Shown here: piece after piece, positions 1 through 10,566 of the stretch
How the letters are laid out: every line of letters begins with the position of its first letter
Numbering within the stretch: the first letter of the stretch is position 1
Source: Actinernus sp. WN-2022
Lineage: Eukaryota; Cnidaria; Anthozoa; Actiniaria; Actinernidae
Length of the DNA stretch: 64,000 nt
Assembly (NCBI GenBank): GCA_030867875.1
Contig: JAOWCC010001751.1
Location: 24,110,369 to 24,174,368, forward strand
Direction of reading: 5' to 3'
Translations under genes and position numbers: made by a program
Notes under the pieces: model-generated
Told to the model about the DNA's origin: nothing
Seen by the model: only the letters and a program-made list of their open reading frames with translations
Databases searched by the model: none

Positions 1-348
1 ATATAACTGGCTAGGGCTCATATACACTTTAAATGCTTATGAACGAGCTAACGTTTCTTGATTTTCACTAGAATATAACATTCCTTAATATGCTTATGCT
101 TCTACTTCCATCACTAGTGAAAACCCTCCTTACCTTCATCAGTTACTAAGGATATTCTGCATATATATTTAAAAGTACATACATGTATATTATTTTACAT
201 GTGTTGTTTTTAATGAAAGTTCTTGGATTCCACTTGCATGGTTTCAAATGAGTCAGTTCTTGTGTTAAAAAATATATTGTGAGAGAAGTAATTCATGCTG
301 AAATAGTCTGTTCTGAGCTATGATGTATACAATGCAACTTACTTTTTT
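1..348. other. non-coding, AT-rich
   Basis: No open frame, splice-like exon or obvious repeat is visible. It may belong to the intron or downstream part of the Trm9-like gene on the minus strand, whose later exons must lie to the left. Confidence 0.4.
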
Positions 349-665
349 AGGGCCCGATTACATGAGGTGGGTTGTTTGGCGGTCTGGCCCACCTCGGCTG
401 TGAAACACAGCAAAAATTAACTCTGCGATTACACAAGGTGGACCGGCCCAATTTTCCGGGCTAGCCTGTCTTGTGTAGTCGTGATCACAGGGCTAGCACA
501 GTTTGCTGAGCAATAACAATAATTACCCCACACATTGTCCTTGTGGTAGCCATTTTGTAAACAACAACTTCCAGCCCCAGGCTGCCTCGCTGTAACACCG
601 GGCTGAAACACAGCTCTGCAAACCGGGCCAGTATGCCTCATGTAATCCCCGAGTAATCAGGCCCT
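349..665. mobile_element. MITE-like TIR element
   Basis: The ends are inverted: AGGGCCCGATTAC on the left and the complement of AGGGCCTGATTAC on the right. Inside are further partly palindromic pieces (GATTACA...GGCCCG...CGGGC...TGTGTAGTC). It is more GC-rich than its flanks and has no credible protein. I saw no clear target duplication, so the class is open. Confidence 0.6.
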
Positions 666-1380
666 TGTATATATGTCACACAGTTGATCGGAGTGAATTG
701 ACTTTTTAATATAAGTTTAAGTGCAAGCTTTTAAAAATACGAAACAAAAATAACACAGAAACATAAAGAAAATCAATAATACAGATATACATTTTGCCCA
801 CATTTTAATTGTCCTTTAATATTTAGCAAGGACCTTATAAAATATTCACAAAATAACTGGAGCTTTTCGACTCAATGATCACGAAAGACCTGCTTTTTGT
901 AAGTTTACTGGTTTATAGTAAAAGTCAATAAAACGCCTCACATTTGCACTAGAAAATACATTTACTGCTTATTGAATAGCATAAACGAAACTGGAAATAT
1001 TTTCATAGATAATAATTATTGTAAGATAATTGTACTCTTATACTCGAGAGTTTCCAATTGAAACGACTCTCCTACATTAAATTGCGGAAGGTGTTCTTGG
1101 GTATTTGTAGATATAAATATTCCAAAAATACGTGTGTATACATGTACATACACATAGGTAAACGTTTAAGCATTAGCGGCATAGCCTGCTAGCTACATAT
1201 ACATCAGTTTTTATAGTAATTATTTACGCTTGAAATGCTTTTACTGTAGCAGGCTAACATGGGAATACTCGAGAATTGAAAACACTATATATTTTATTAA
1301 TCTGTGACATACATTGCATTGTGTGCAACTCGCTGACAATAAAACAGAAATCCAACCGCGAAGTAGATTTCTGCACTTAC
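666..1380 (-). other. probable intron 1 of the Trm9-like gene
   Basis: This AT-rich stretch follows the splice donor of the exon at 1381-1540 on the minus strand. I could not find the next methyltransferase exon (the motif I GCGNGKY region), so the intron probably runs past the left edge of the window. Confidence 0.5.
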
Positions 1381-1540
1381 CAACGTCAACGACAATACTT
1401 CCACTTTGTTGCGAGCGTATGAAATTCTCCACACAGGGCCAAGCCTTGTAGCGAGTGTGCTTGAAACCAGGAGCAATTTCTCTGTAGGCTTGATGCACGA
1501 ACCTTCGCTCTAGTTCTTCTGGAGATGTAAATTGGAACAT
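1381..1540 (-). CDS. TRMT9B: Trm9-like tRNA methyltransferase, first exon (partial)
   Basis: The exon starts with ATG at 1538-1540 and encodes about 53 residues. These include EELERRFVHQAYREIAP, then HTRYKAWPCVENFI, then GSIVVDVG. That pattern (VH..YxxIAPxFxxTRxKxWPxVxxFL...GSxVxDVG) is the N-terminus of the Trm9/TRMT9B/ALKBH8 SAM-dependent methyltransferase family, which completes mcm5U at the tRNA wobble position. The exon stops at a clean donor (G|GTAAGTGC) in phase 1, exactly inside the Gly codon that opens SAM motif I, so the next exon should begin with the rest of that codon plus CGNGKY. Because the ATG immediately precedes the methyltransferase domain, a stand-alone TRMT9B-type protein is more likely than ALKBH8, which has AlkB and RRM domains in front. 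The remaining exons are outside the window. Family assignment is from motif memory, without a search. Confidence 0.75.
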
Positions 1541-2797
1541 TTCCGAAGCTGGCGCCGTTTTGATTGGTATCAGCTAGAGAATCCAGCTTTGTGAAACATC
1601 GTCAGGTTGTGGCGTTCCCAGATCTGAAACTTTAAATGTGATGGGGAAAAGCTTCATTTGTGATCTTTGTTATGAACGGAACTGAGCGGTTGCATATACA
1701 TTTGTATATCAGCCGGTTTCGGTATCTTCCTGTTGAATTTTAACGACAACATCACGTAATGTCTGAATGTTTACAGTCGGAATTCTGTGAGCTGAACATT
1801 TATTTTCAAAACTGGATATGGAAAATGTTTGCCCCTGGTGCACGAGGCGAGAGATAACAAACGCGTGTTAAGTATGACAATTAGGGGAGGAAAACAAAGA
1901 CGAGGAATACATGGCAGAAGGGAAAATCCGGTCAACGATAAACACAAAGGCTTGCAAATGCTGTTTATATATTTCACTCAACTCATTTCGTCGTTCTACC
2001 AGTGAAGTGTCGAAACTGAAGCACGCAGGGTACAATCATAGCATTGAGAAATGGCAAGAATATAGGGTTAAACCACTCTAGATTACCTCAAGCATTATTT
2101 GGTCGAAATGTTGTTATCGAAGATTTTTACACGCACATTGTACGAGTAACCGCGGAGATCTGTAGCAGGACTGGCTCACATTCGTGCTTTTTCAGCTCTA
2201 AGTTTGAAGTCCATTGTTCTGATTCAGGTCTCGCATTTAGTTTCGCCAGCTATAATGCATCCAAAATGAAATAATATTCGTCTCCTTTGTTATTCAGCGA
2301 TCACGGCGTGGCTCACCGGATCATACAAAGGACCCGCATTAACGTCAATACACGTTTTGTCTCGTTTCCGCTTTTTTTTTCATGCTGAAAGCTCTACTCG
2401 TAATACTTACTATAGAAGTTGCTTGGCGAGTGAAAACGGAGATGGAACTATGCAAGAACCACTTCTCGGTCGCCCTCCCAAGATTTGCTAAATTGGCTTG
2501 TTCCGAGCTTGCTGTCTTTCAAGCCGCGGCGACAGCTGCTAAGGGGAAAACCATCGATCCCGTCGTGTTCCTGAACATGGATATGCAAATTACTCTCGCA
2601 AATCAAAGTACCGCGTGTCCACGTTCACTACAGATACCGCTGAACAGTATACATTTGAGCCGCGCACTTAGCGAGAAGGACGTCTGGCACCCATGGTAGC
2701 ATCGCAGCGGCGTTAAAACACTATCACACAATAGAATAAACTTTATACAATTACATGTAAGCTTTATTTGACTTCGAATTCAAGATAGCAATAAGTA
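1541..2797. other. promoter-side intergenic region; one unassigned ORF
   Basis: This lies upstream of the Trm9-like exon and should hold its minus-strand promoter. It is partly CpG-rich around 2300-2720. A 105-codon ATG frame on the plus strand (2382-2699) has an initial hydrophobic stretch (MLKALLVILTIEVAW) but matches nothing I know. Its amino-acid make-up is not persuasive, so I do not call it a gene. Confidence 0.35.
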
Positions 2798-3062
2798 GAG
2801 GAAATCGCATGAACGCGAGCGCTATACGAGATTTATAGGCACAGTGATATTTTGAAAGTTCTAATAAGTGCACGAGCCTTTAGGTGCGTGTTATTTGAGA
2901 ACTTTCAAAATATCACTCAGTGCCCATAAATCAAGTATAGCACGAGCAGTTCATGTGATGTTTTGTTTATAATATTTGCTGAGAGCATGCGACTGAGCAC
3001 TCAATAGCCTTTAGATGCACTCGTCATTGCCCAATCAGAATCCAGATATTTTGTTGAGTATG
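2798..3062 (+). repeat. dispersed repeat with internal hairpin (copy 1 of 2)
   Basis: It contains an inverted pair, GATATTTTGAAAGTTCT and AGAACTTTCAAAATATCAC, and the phrase CTGAGAGCATGCGACTG. The whole block recurs in reverse orientation at 13670-13928 with scattered substitutions. No protein is encoded. Confidence 0.8.
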
Positions 3063-3189
3063 TTATCTCCGAAGAAGGAAAAAAAGAAGGAAAATATATA
3101 GAATTAGAAAATTAAATTAAGACTACTCAAAAGAGATAATACCCACTCTCAGTGGTCATTACGAACGGACCTGAAACAACCATTGGAGC

Positions 3190-3400
3190 TGATCAAAGTC
3201 GGGACCCGGCTAATCCACAGATCGAATTGGCTGTTTTTTTTTGTGTGGAGGGAGGAAAACCGGAGAACCCGGAGAAAAACCCTCGCAGCAAGGGTAAGAT
3301 ACCAACAAACTCAACTCTATTATGGCGCCGTGACCGGGGTCGAACCCGGGCCACATCAGTCAGATTTAAAATTAATGTCCGTAACAGCAGACCTAAAGGT
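3190..3400. repeat. dispersed repeat with tRNA-like B-box
   Basis: A block reading GGAAAACCGGAGAACCCGGAG is followed by TGACCGGGGTCGAACCCGGG, whose complement resembles a tRNA T-arm/B-box. No complete cloverleaf can be drawn, so it is better seen as a SINE-like or other dispersed repeat than as a tRNA gene. Confidence 0.4.
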
Positions 3401-3485
3401 GCTTACTGAGGAAGAATTTGTAATAGAGTCAGTCAATGAGTTCCAGAGTTTGCGAACACAGTAGCGGAAAGAACTGATGAATTCC

Positions 3486-3636
3486 TAGCCTCCTCCGCAG
3501 GCAACTAGTAGTAAACCGTAAAGAAACGAAGAAAACCAGGAGAAAACCGGGCTTCCTGTTTTACGGAGCGACGAGCGCGAGGGGCTGAGGCGAGCGCGGA
3601 GCGCGAGAAAATTAGAGATGCCTGCGGAGGAGGCTA
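3486..3636. mobile_element. 151-bp MITE, 9-bp target duplication (Mutator-like)
   Basis: The terminal inverted repeats read TAGCCTCCTCCGCAGGC. The element is flanked by a perfect 9-bp direct repeat, ATGAATTCC (3477-3485 and 3637-3645). A 9-bp duplication is typical of Mutator-like elements. The core is GC-rich (GAGCGCGAGGGG...GAGCGCGGAGCGCG) and non-coding. Confidence 0.85.
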
Positions 3637-3649
3637 ATGAATTCCATAT

Positions 3650-4085
3650 TTAGTAGAGGTTAGTCGAGGAATCACGAGTGACCTCTAGCCACGTAGATTT
3701 ATGCTTGCAGACCACCTGTAGTGACTTATTGCTGCCGCAACGAGCGAGTTTGTGTAGTGGAGCTTTTTGGCGCATTGCCAGAGCAGTGCATTGTGGTGGT
3801 GGCTTTTCGTTTGGACGTGAAGGTGTGTCTATTTGTACTGCTTTTATTTTGCATTTCCACGTGAATGTGATCAATATTCGTACTTCGAATCTATTGTTCT
3901 TGCCATCCTACAGCGAGTGTAAATAAATTGTGATCGCCTTAGTTTGTATTTTTACCACAATTCCTTCAGTGCTCCTTAATATTAGTCATGTGTTTTGATG
4001 TGAAGTTTAACTAACCCACAAAATATGTTTTGTTACTTGATGATCATGTTAAGTTGACGACTCCACGCGTCACTGGAGTCGTTTA
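3650..4085 (+). repeat. dispersed repeat (copy 1 of 2)
   Basis: The segment from GGTGGCTTTTCGTTTGG through TGTGATCGCCTTAGTTTG to GACTCCACGCGTCACTGGAG recurs in reverse complement at about 53705-54060. This copy lacks the small TIR element that interrupts the other one. Reading frames across it are not conserved between the copies. Confidence 0.7.
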
Positions 4086-4621
4086 GTCGGACTCAGTATG
4101 AGATGTTGGGGCGTATATAATAACTATTTTCCAAAGAGCAAGATCTCTCCTCTTATCAACAAATAATTTTCTTCTATTATCTTCGATAAAGTCAAATCAA
4201 CATAGTTACAATTTGAAAAGTGACAGCAGGGTTCGAAACACAAAAACCAGCATGTCTCAATAACAGTCGATTTCCTGTGTTCATGGACTCCAATATATGC
4301 ATGCCTGTTTCCGGAGAACAGCAGTTTTTTTTGCTGGAAATCCTGAGAAAATGTCGGGAATTGGTAGATACAGGGAATTTACCGGAAAATTATTGATATA
4401 TCGGACAAACTTTAAAATAAATCGGGACGACTTTTGAAAAAACATGACACTGCTCAAACAGGCTTCAGGCAACGTAGCCCCAAAGCTAGTACAATAGATT
4501 CACCTAACACACATCACACCTTGACATGTTTGTTACCCATAATCTATTTTTCCTGCCAAAGAGCTACTGTAGCTTTTCTTTCTAATACATTTCCTTAACT
4601 GAGCGGCAGCATTCACTACCT

Positions 4622-4690
4622 ATTAGGTATACTAGTATATTAGGTATACTGGTATATTAGGTATACTAGTATATTAGGTATACTAGTATA
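4622..4690. repeat. 17-bp tandem repeat, about 4 units
   Basis: The unit ATTAGGTATACTAGTAT is repeated with one A/G variant. Confidence 0.9.
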
Positions 4691-5267
4691 CAAGTATAGT
4701 AGCGTATTGTGTGTTGTTAGGTATATTCTATAAGGAAGACCGAGTAATGTATTCTAACAACGATTTGTATGAGCTATTAAAATCATTGAATACGAAACGT
4801 AGACCGAGTCCTTTCATTAAGCTTTTCGAGCTTGTCACACACACATACTAGCCTATAATTCAGACATATATTTTCCGGCAATAGATATCATCACCTAACG
4901 TTCTAATTTCATTTTTATGGCAGGGGATTGAACAGTGTTACTCAAGATGGTGCTGAAGATAGATATAGAAACATCAGCACAGGTAGCACAACGCAAGAGA
5001 TTCGTATGCTGCCTCCAACGCGTATCACATATCGGTTGTGGTTAATCACAGTCACCAGAAAATTATGGACGTGCGCAGTAACCACTGCGCATCTTTGTAT
5101 GGTTGGTTGGATACCGAAACTCCACTTGGGCTCCACTGATCTCAATGGGATTTTATCGCACGGCGGCCATGTTGAATCCCAGGAGAATAAAAAACCTTTG
5201 TTTTCGTCCGGTGAACTCGTTGTGAAACCAACCAGTGCGAGGCTACCGGGGCCAAAACTATTGTTTA
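4691..5267. other. non-coding intergenic
   Basis: A 138-codon plus-strand frame crosses it, but it runs directly into the tandem repeat that follows and resembles no family I know. It includes CGGCGGCCATGTTG, a phrase that also appears near 17.2 and 58.8 kb. Confidence 0.4.
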
Positions 5268-6308
5268 TTCTGACTACACTGACAAGAGACTTCGTAAGTA
5301 TAGTTTATTGTGGGATAGTCGCCAGACAACTCCGTACTACATAATACAATTAACTAATATTGTATTGTATTCCTAACTAATGGGAAACTGCCAGATACGA
5401 AAAACCGCTTAAACCACGAAAAAACCACCCTGGGGTTGTGGCCAAAAAACGTGGGGAAATGCGGAAACGTACTCCTCGACCTAATGCAGCAACCCGGATT
5501 CTCCGAGGGTTAGAGAACTGACTATTCACTATTAACCTTTAAGCTAATTAATCAAAAAAAAAATTTGAACCAACGTGGAGTTGACTGGCCTAGAATGACT
5601 ACTTTTCCCGCTCGAAGCATTATATATGCTAGAAGCGTTACCCATAATGCTATAGATTCGTATCCATACCTCTCTACCGTGCCGGCAGAATATCAATTTC
5701 TGACTATATCGCTCCTGTGTCGCTCAACCGTCAGAAATTACATATCATGATTCTGACTACACTGACAAGAGACTTCGTAAGTATAGTTTATTGTGGGATA
5801 GTCGCCAGACAACTCCGTACTACATAATACAATTAACTAATATTGTATTGTATTCCTAACTAATGGGAAACTGCCAGATACGAAAAACCGCTTAAACCAC
5901 GAAAAAACCACCCTGGGGTTGTGGCCAAAAAACGTGGGGAAATGCGGAAACGTACTCCTCGACCTAATGCAGCAACCCGGATTCTCCGAGGGTTAGAGAA
6001 CTGACTATTCACTATTAACCTTTAAGCTAATTAATCAAAAAAATTAATTTGAACCAACGTGGAGTTGACTGGCCTAGAATGACTACTTTTCCCGCTCGAA
6101 GCATTATATATGCTAGAAGCATTACCCATAATGCTATAGATTCGTATCCATACCTCTCTACCGTGCCGGCAGAATATCAATTTCTGACTATATCGCTCCT
6201 GTGTCGCTCAACCGTCAGAAATTACATATCATGATTCTGACTACACTGACAAGAGACTTTGTATAAGTATAGTTTATTGTGGGATAGTCGCCAGACAACT
6301 CCGTACTA
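5268..6308 (+). repeat. 484-bp tandem direct repeat, 2 copies plus a third partial
   Basis: Units begin with CTGACTACACTGACAAGAGAC at about 5271, 5754 and 6238; the third breaks off at 6308. A piece of the same unit (GAACCAACGTGGAG...CGTCAGAAATTACAT) recurs at 8942-9088. The copies thus bracket the gag and recombinase remnants at 6.3-8.9 kb, which is what terminal repeats of a DIRS/PAT-type element would do. The two full copies differ by very few bases (for example AAAAAAAAATTTG against AAAAAATTAATTTG), so the duplication is recent. Confidence 0.8.
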
Positions 6309-6345
6309 GAAAGACAAAGAAAGGGAAAGCTAACAAACAGATTAC

Positions 6346-7361
6346 TCAAAGACCGAGATTCTTGGAGACATCTAAGCGCACGTTCAGCTCATCCTTAACA
6401 TAACCATCTTTAGCAGACAGAGACTTCCACCTGCCGTGTCTCTGAAACGCCCGATCCGCTATACCCGCACTAGCGGCTGCTGTGGCTCCACCCGCTCTCA
6501 GGGAGTGAGTACTATATAAGTAATGTCTGTAACAATATCCTTAAAGGATGACTTAAATGCCTCTCTGATAGTAGAATAACTTATGGACTTTAACCAATTT
6601 ATAACCAGCCCGGATTTTGGAAACAGGCCTGAAAATAAACTCGGAAGATAAAGGATTACTAATACCAGCTAGAGCTAAATAAGCCACTAAGATGGAAACG
6701 GGGCAAGCTGCGGCACCTATAATTCTAGAAACAACCACTTCGTTGCCCTTACGATTCTGATCCGTTTTGCTGCGCTCTAGTCTGATGCTTGCATATTCTT
6801 CATTGATAAGTATATTATTTCTCTTGATATTTATAGTCTCATCTATTCTAAGAAAACCAGCAAATGAAAGAACAATTATACATACATTCCGTAATTCTAA
6901 AAGGTTATCTAAATTAGCCGTAGCTACTACAGTTTTAATCATAGTTGGTGAAACGGGTTCTTTTTTGTGACTTCCTACTTTTCCACAGATCCGTTTGGCT
7001 GCTTCTTTGACTGCTATAACAGTGGATGGCATTAGCGTTTGTAAATACAGAGCGACATGCAGTGGCTTGGCTGGAAAACATTCTATTCCATCTGTGTTAT
7101 TCGCGAACGATTTCCACCTCTGAAAAGCCCTTCGGTAACCATCAGTTGTTCCCTCCGCTTTAGCTGCGATAACCGTGGTTTGAAGTTTGGCCATCGTATA
7201 GCCCTCAGATCTACATTAGTTATGGAATCCGCTTCTGTCCAAATCTCGCCCTTAAAGACATTGTAACGATAAAATAAATACGGATTAGAAGAATACATGG
7301 TATCTGGCCCACCTCTGTGGAACGGCCGACGGGGTCTTCCACGCCGACATGTGTGGCACAC
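6346..7361 (-). pseudogene. DIRS-type tyrosine recombinase, frameshifted
   Basis: Three minus-strand frames together cover a tyrosine recombinase of the DIRS group. The first (7361-7083) holds an N-terminal CHTC-containing segment. The second (7194-6553) holds the core-binding region and the first catalytic arginine in LSFAGFLRIDE. The third (about 6515-6346) carries HSLRAGG (the HxxR box), RHGRWKS and the nucleophile region DGYVKD before a stop. All catalytic boxes are recognisable, but frame changes near 7190 and between about 6580 and 6515 separate them. The enzyme would cut and join the circular cDNA of a DIRS retrotransposon. The zinc-knuckle gag remnant lies upstream on the same strand; no reverse transcriptase lies between. 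Confidence 0.85.
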
Positions 7362-7402
7362 GGGGGCCTTTAGTACACATTCGGCAACAGGGCCTTTTGT
7401 TT

Positions 7403-7590
7403 GACTCGTGGCGGCCGACAGGGCCCCACTACTGAGTCTTCACACTGACTCGTGGCGGCCGACAGGGCCCCACTACTGAGTCTTCACACTGACTCGTGGC
7501 GGCCGACAGGGCCCCACTTTGTCTACTGAGTCTTCACACTGACTCGTGGCGGCCGACAGGGCCCCATTACATATAGACTTCACACCGAGT
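7403..7590. repeat. 44-bp GC-rich tandem repeat, 4 units
   Basis: The unit starts GACTCGTGGCGGCCGACAGG and begins at 7403, 7447, 7491 and 7541; the third unit has a 6-bp expansion. It lies between the gag and recombinase remnants, where the RT region of a DIRS element would be expected. Confidence 0.9.
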
Positions 7591-8010
7591 CTACACACTG
7601 ACAACGGATTGATAATAGACGGCTTAGAGAAAACTTCTTCTACACGATTGTCCATGCAACAATAGTTCAGTAAGCGCTACATCTACAAACTCGGTATGCA
7701 GTAACGCTGATCTGTTGTTTTTACGCTCAAAAGGCGGTGGAGATGAATGAACGGAATTCTGTAACCGTCCTTTATTGTACTAACAATAAAGTCATTAGCT
7801 TGGAATGAATAGAAACCCACTCCACCCACTCACTTGTGGCACTCCTTAAGTTTCCTTTAACTGATTTACAATGTAAATTAGCTTCATACTCAAAATTTTG
7901 TTCCAAATCTTGAGAGAGCGAGAGTCCAAATTATGTGAGTCGTTGAAGTCAAAATACAAATCACTCTAGTGAGAACTATACTGGTTTGTCTTTCCTCTAT
8001 TTTCCTCCAG
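7591..8010. other. non-coding spacer inside the DIRS-like remnant
   Basis: No RT or RNase H motif can be read in any frame here. The central genes of the element are deleted. Confidence 0.5.
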
Positions 8011-8591
8011 TCATTTCTTACCAGTCTGAGAACCGAATCCTGTAAAGGGGCAATTCACTCTCCAATGACCAAACCTGCCGCAGGCAAAACAACTGCCCGT
8101 TCTTGAAGCTGTGCTATTTGTTGGTCTGAAAGAACGTGGCAATTCTGCGGCAAACGCTTGCTTATTGGACGTTGTAGGATATCTGTACAACCGGGGACTG
8201 AAGGGAAGGTTGGTCTTCCTTGACTTCTTGGCGCGTTCGGCTTTGGAGGCTTTCCCTGCTCTTTCCTCTGCTCTCCGGATTCGTTTGGCGTCCTCTTCGT
8301 CGGTGGCAAGCTCGTGTTGCTGGTATTCGCTGACCGTCTTCCAACCGAAATCCGATTTATCTGCTAAAAGCACGTGTTTTTGCCTTTCTTCTAGGAGAGA
8401 CGTACCTTCAGCTAGGCATTCTTTAGCTTTGTGAAAAGCTTTGGCTTCTAAATGATAACTGGCGTCTTGTAGCGTATCTTGCAATTTGGTATTAAACTTA
8501 TACTGAATCTCGTTTCCTTTGCGCTTAAAGACCTTGTGCTCAGTAGATTTGAGTCTTGATTTCCCTAATCTGTAGTTCATTAGCCACTGAA
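8011..8591 (-). pseudogene. DIRS-like gag with zinc knuckle, interrupted
   Basis: About 190 residues are open on the minus strand. They run from a charged helical region (ERQKHVLLADKSDFGWKTV, then EEDAKRIRRAEERAGKA) to a basic stretch and a CCHC zinc knuckle, CFACGRFGHWRVNC (C-x2-C-x4-H-x4-C), near the C-terminus. This is the architecture of a DIRS or other retroelement nucleocapsid protein. The 5' part is cut off by a 245-bp TIR element inserted at 8600-8844. No intact start codon context remains. The recombinase remnant follows on the same strand, so both probably come from one element. Confidence 0.75.
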
Positions 8592-8599
8592 CTAGCAAG

Positions 8600-8844
8600 A
8601 GGGTCTGAATGGGGGGGTCTACATGTCAGTTATCAGTTAAATTTTTGGCCATTTGTCAGTTGTCAGTTAGCCCTAGTTAATCATTGCTAGAGAAAATTTA
8701 CAATGGTTGACCCACAAACACCAAATTTGTCAGTTGTCAGTTATTTTTCGGTTGTCAGTTGTCAGTAAAAAAAATGGTCATTTGTCAGTTGTCAGTTATT
8801 TTTAAGGCCGTTTGTCAGTAGTCAGTTAACCCCATTCAGACCCT
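8600..8844. mobile_element. 245-bp MITE, 8-bp target duplication (hAT-like), inside gag
   Basis: The TIR is AGGGTCTGAATGGGG on both ends, and the flanking direct repeat CTAGCAAG (8592-8599 and 8845-8852) is perfect. An 8-bp duplication with an AGGG-type end is typical of hAT elements. The interior consists largely of the short word GTCAGTT repeated in pairs (TTTGTCAGTTGTCAGTTA). Confidence 0.9.
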
Positions 8845-8941
8845 CTAGCAAGTACTAAAGAGAACCTAGATATAAGCTCTTCGTTGTTTTTAGATACAGT
8901 AGACTACTTCTTTAGAAACGGACGACATGGATGAAGAGAAA

Positions 8942-9088
8942 AAAATTGAACCAACGTGGAGCTGACTGGCCTAGAATGACTACTTTTCCCGCTCGAAGCA
9001 TTATATATGCTAGAAGCATTACCCATGGCTGAATATCAATTTCTGACTATATATCGCTCCTGTGTCGCTCAACCGTCAGAAATTACAT
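8942..9088 (+). repeat. partial copy of the 484-bp repeat
   Basis: It matches the downstream half of the units at 5268-6234 in the same orientation, with a short internal deletion between CATTACCCAT and GAATATCAATTTC. It marks the far end of the DIRS-like remnant. Confidence 0.85.
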
Positions 9089-9888
9089 TATCCAAGATGG
9101 CCGAATTGCGATAACAGCCATTACAGCACGGGCTTGGTTCATTGCAAAATGTGGCCGTCTTTTATGAACCAACGCATAGTTCAGTAAAACCGCCTCGAGT
9201 GACGTCCATCTTTGTTAATCTTGGCTTTCAAGTTCTCCCGACTCACCGCTTGCCGGCGTCCTTTTGAACAAAACGTCTCCGGCATAAGTTGCTTACCGTG
9301 CCGCTCTTTTCTACGGAATATCACCAGCAGTCTTACTGAAAAGAAAAACCCTCAGCGGCAAACGCAGCTTTTCCAGTTCATAATCTCAGGAAGTTACGGC
9401 AAAGCGAAGGAAAAAAACACTGCACTTTCCTCTTGGGCTTTTTACTTTAAAATATCAATTTTGGACTTGGCAAACAAGCATGTTATCACGAGTAGCCGTT
9501 TTCAAAAGTTAGTTGACCGTTCACACGAAAGCGTCGCGTTTTCAAATCTTTCCACCCAGGAAATATAAATAAACGAAGTGCTTAATTAGTTATTTATTCT
9601 CGGATTTGAGGATTATTAGTCCCGGCTGGCCGGCTCTAGCTATATCAGCTAATTGACCAAGATTAATTAGTTCTGAAACATGATTTAAACAAGAAGTTCC
9701 GGTATAAAAGGGTTATCCCCTCCTTATCATGCATGGCCTGGCGAACTCGAAATTTGAAATTGATGTTACAGAAAATTGAAGAACGCAGGCGAGTGAATCA
9801 GCCTCAAGCCGATTAAAATGCGAAATATAGAGGATTTAAAATGAAACAAGACATCAAATAGTGAACCGAGGGACGATATTTGTTTATT
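9089..9888. other. no gene seen
   Basis: A 118-codon frame at 9212-9568 has no recognisable family features. The segment has the look of an old dispersed repeat, but I have no second copy in the window to prove it. Confidence 0.3.
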
Positions 9889-10190
9889 ATTGTTTTTGTG
9901 TTAGAGCGGGTATTCGCACCCAGACATCAAATAGGGAGGGTGAGGGAATAGGGATGAGAGAAGGGAGTAGAGGGGGTAAAAATTATCACAGTTGTACATG
10001 TAGTTTTGTTTTTGTGTCAGTGCGGGTATTCGCACCCAGACATCAAATAGGGAGGGTGAGGGAATAGGGATGAGAGAAAGGGGTAGAGGGGGTAAAAATT
10101 ATCACAGTTGTACATGTAGTTTTGTTTTTGTGTCAGTGTGGGTATTCGCACAGGAAGGGTGGGGGTGAAGGAATAGGGATGAGAGAAGGG
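9889..10190. repeat. about 116-bp tandem repeat, 3 units
   Basis: The phrase TGTTTTTGTGTCAGTGCGGG recurs at about 9891, 10008 and 10123, followed each time by TATTCGCAC and a purine-rich GGGAGGGTGAGGGAATAGGG block. The third unit is shortened. Confidence 0.9.
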
Positions 10191-10391
10191 TGAGTTAGTA
10201 CAAATTAGTAACTAAAATATACTAGGCATCATACACTTTTAAAATGACTGACCCCGAAGGAAACTGAGAGTCGATGGAAACACAATTCACTGGTTTGCCG
10301 AGGGACCAGTCATTAAGTGTTTATAGACATCTGATCAGTACAACTACCTGATACAAGCGAGGTTTGTCGTCTTCTCTTCAGGAAACTGCTT

Positions 10392-10520
10392 TTAGACAAA
10401 AACCGCTGCCAGCGTCGCTGTGGCAGTACCGTTTTGTTTCTTTCTTGGATCTTTTTTAGCTATCAATTTATATTGCGAGCGCTTGATAAATTTAAATTGT
10501 TTCTTTGGAGCTGGTTCCAT
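10392..10520 (-). CDS. short basic ORF, possibly a truncated element ORF
   Basis: ATG at 10518-10520 opens 42 codons rich in Lys, Arg and Gln (KQFKFIKRSQYKLIAKKD). It ends near a sequence break. I do not recognise it. It lies just beyond the 177-bp promoter-like array, so it could be the start of a transposon ORF whose rest is deleted. It could equally be chance. Confidence 0.25.
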   Translation of the reverse strand: MEPAPKKQFKFIKRSQYKLIAKKDPRKKQNGTATATLAAVFV

Positions 10521-10566
10521 TTTAAACTCTTTCTTTCGACAAAAACGGTAAGCCTTAGACGTTTCG

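Noticed and set aside
2382..2699. 105-codon frame as a secreted protein
   Set aside because: The N-terminus is hydrophobic, but the rest shows no cysteine pattern or domain. Left as an unassigned ORF.
3320..3400. tRNA gene
   Set aside because: Only a B-box-like word is present; acceptor and anticodon stems cannot be formed.
4928..5344. 138-codon frame as a gene
   Set aside because: It ends inside the 484-bp repeat unit and has no recognisable feature.
9212..9568. 118-codon frame as a gene
   Set aside because: No domain, signal or splice pattern; composition is like non-coding sequence.
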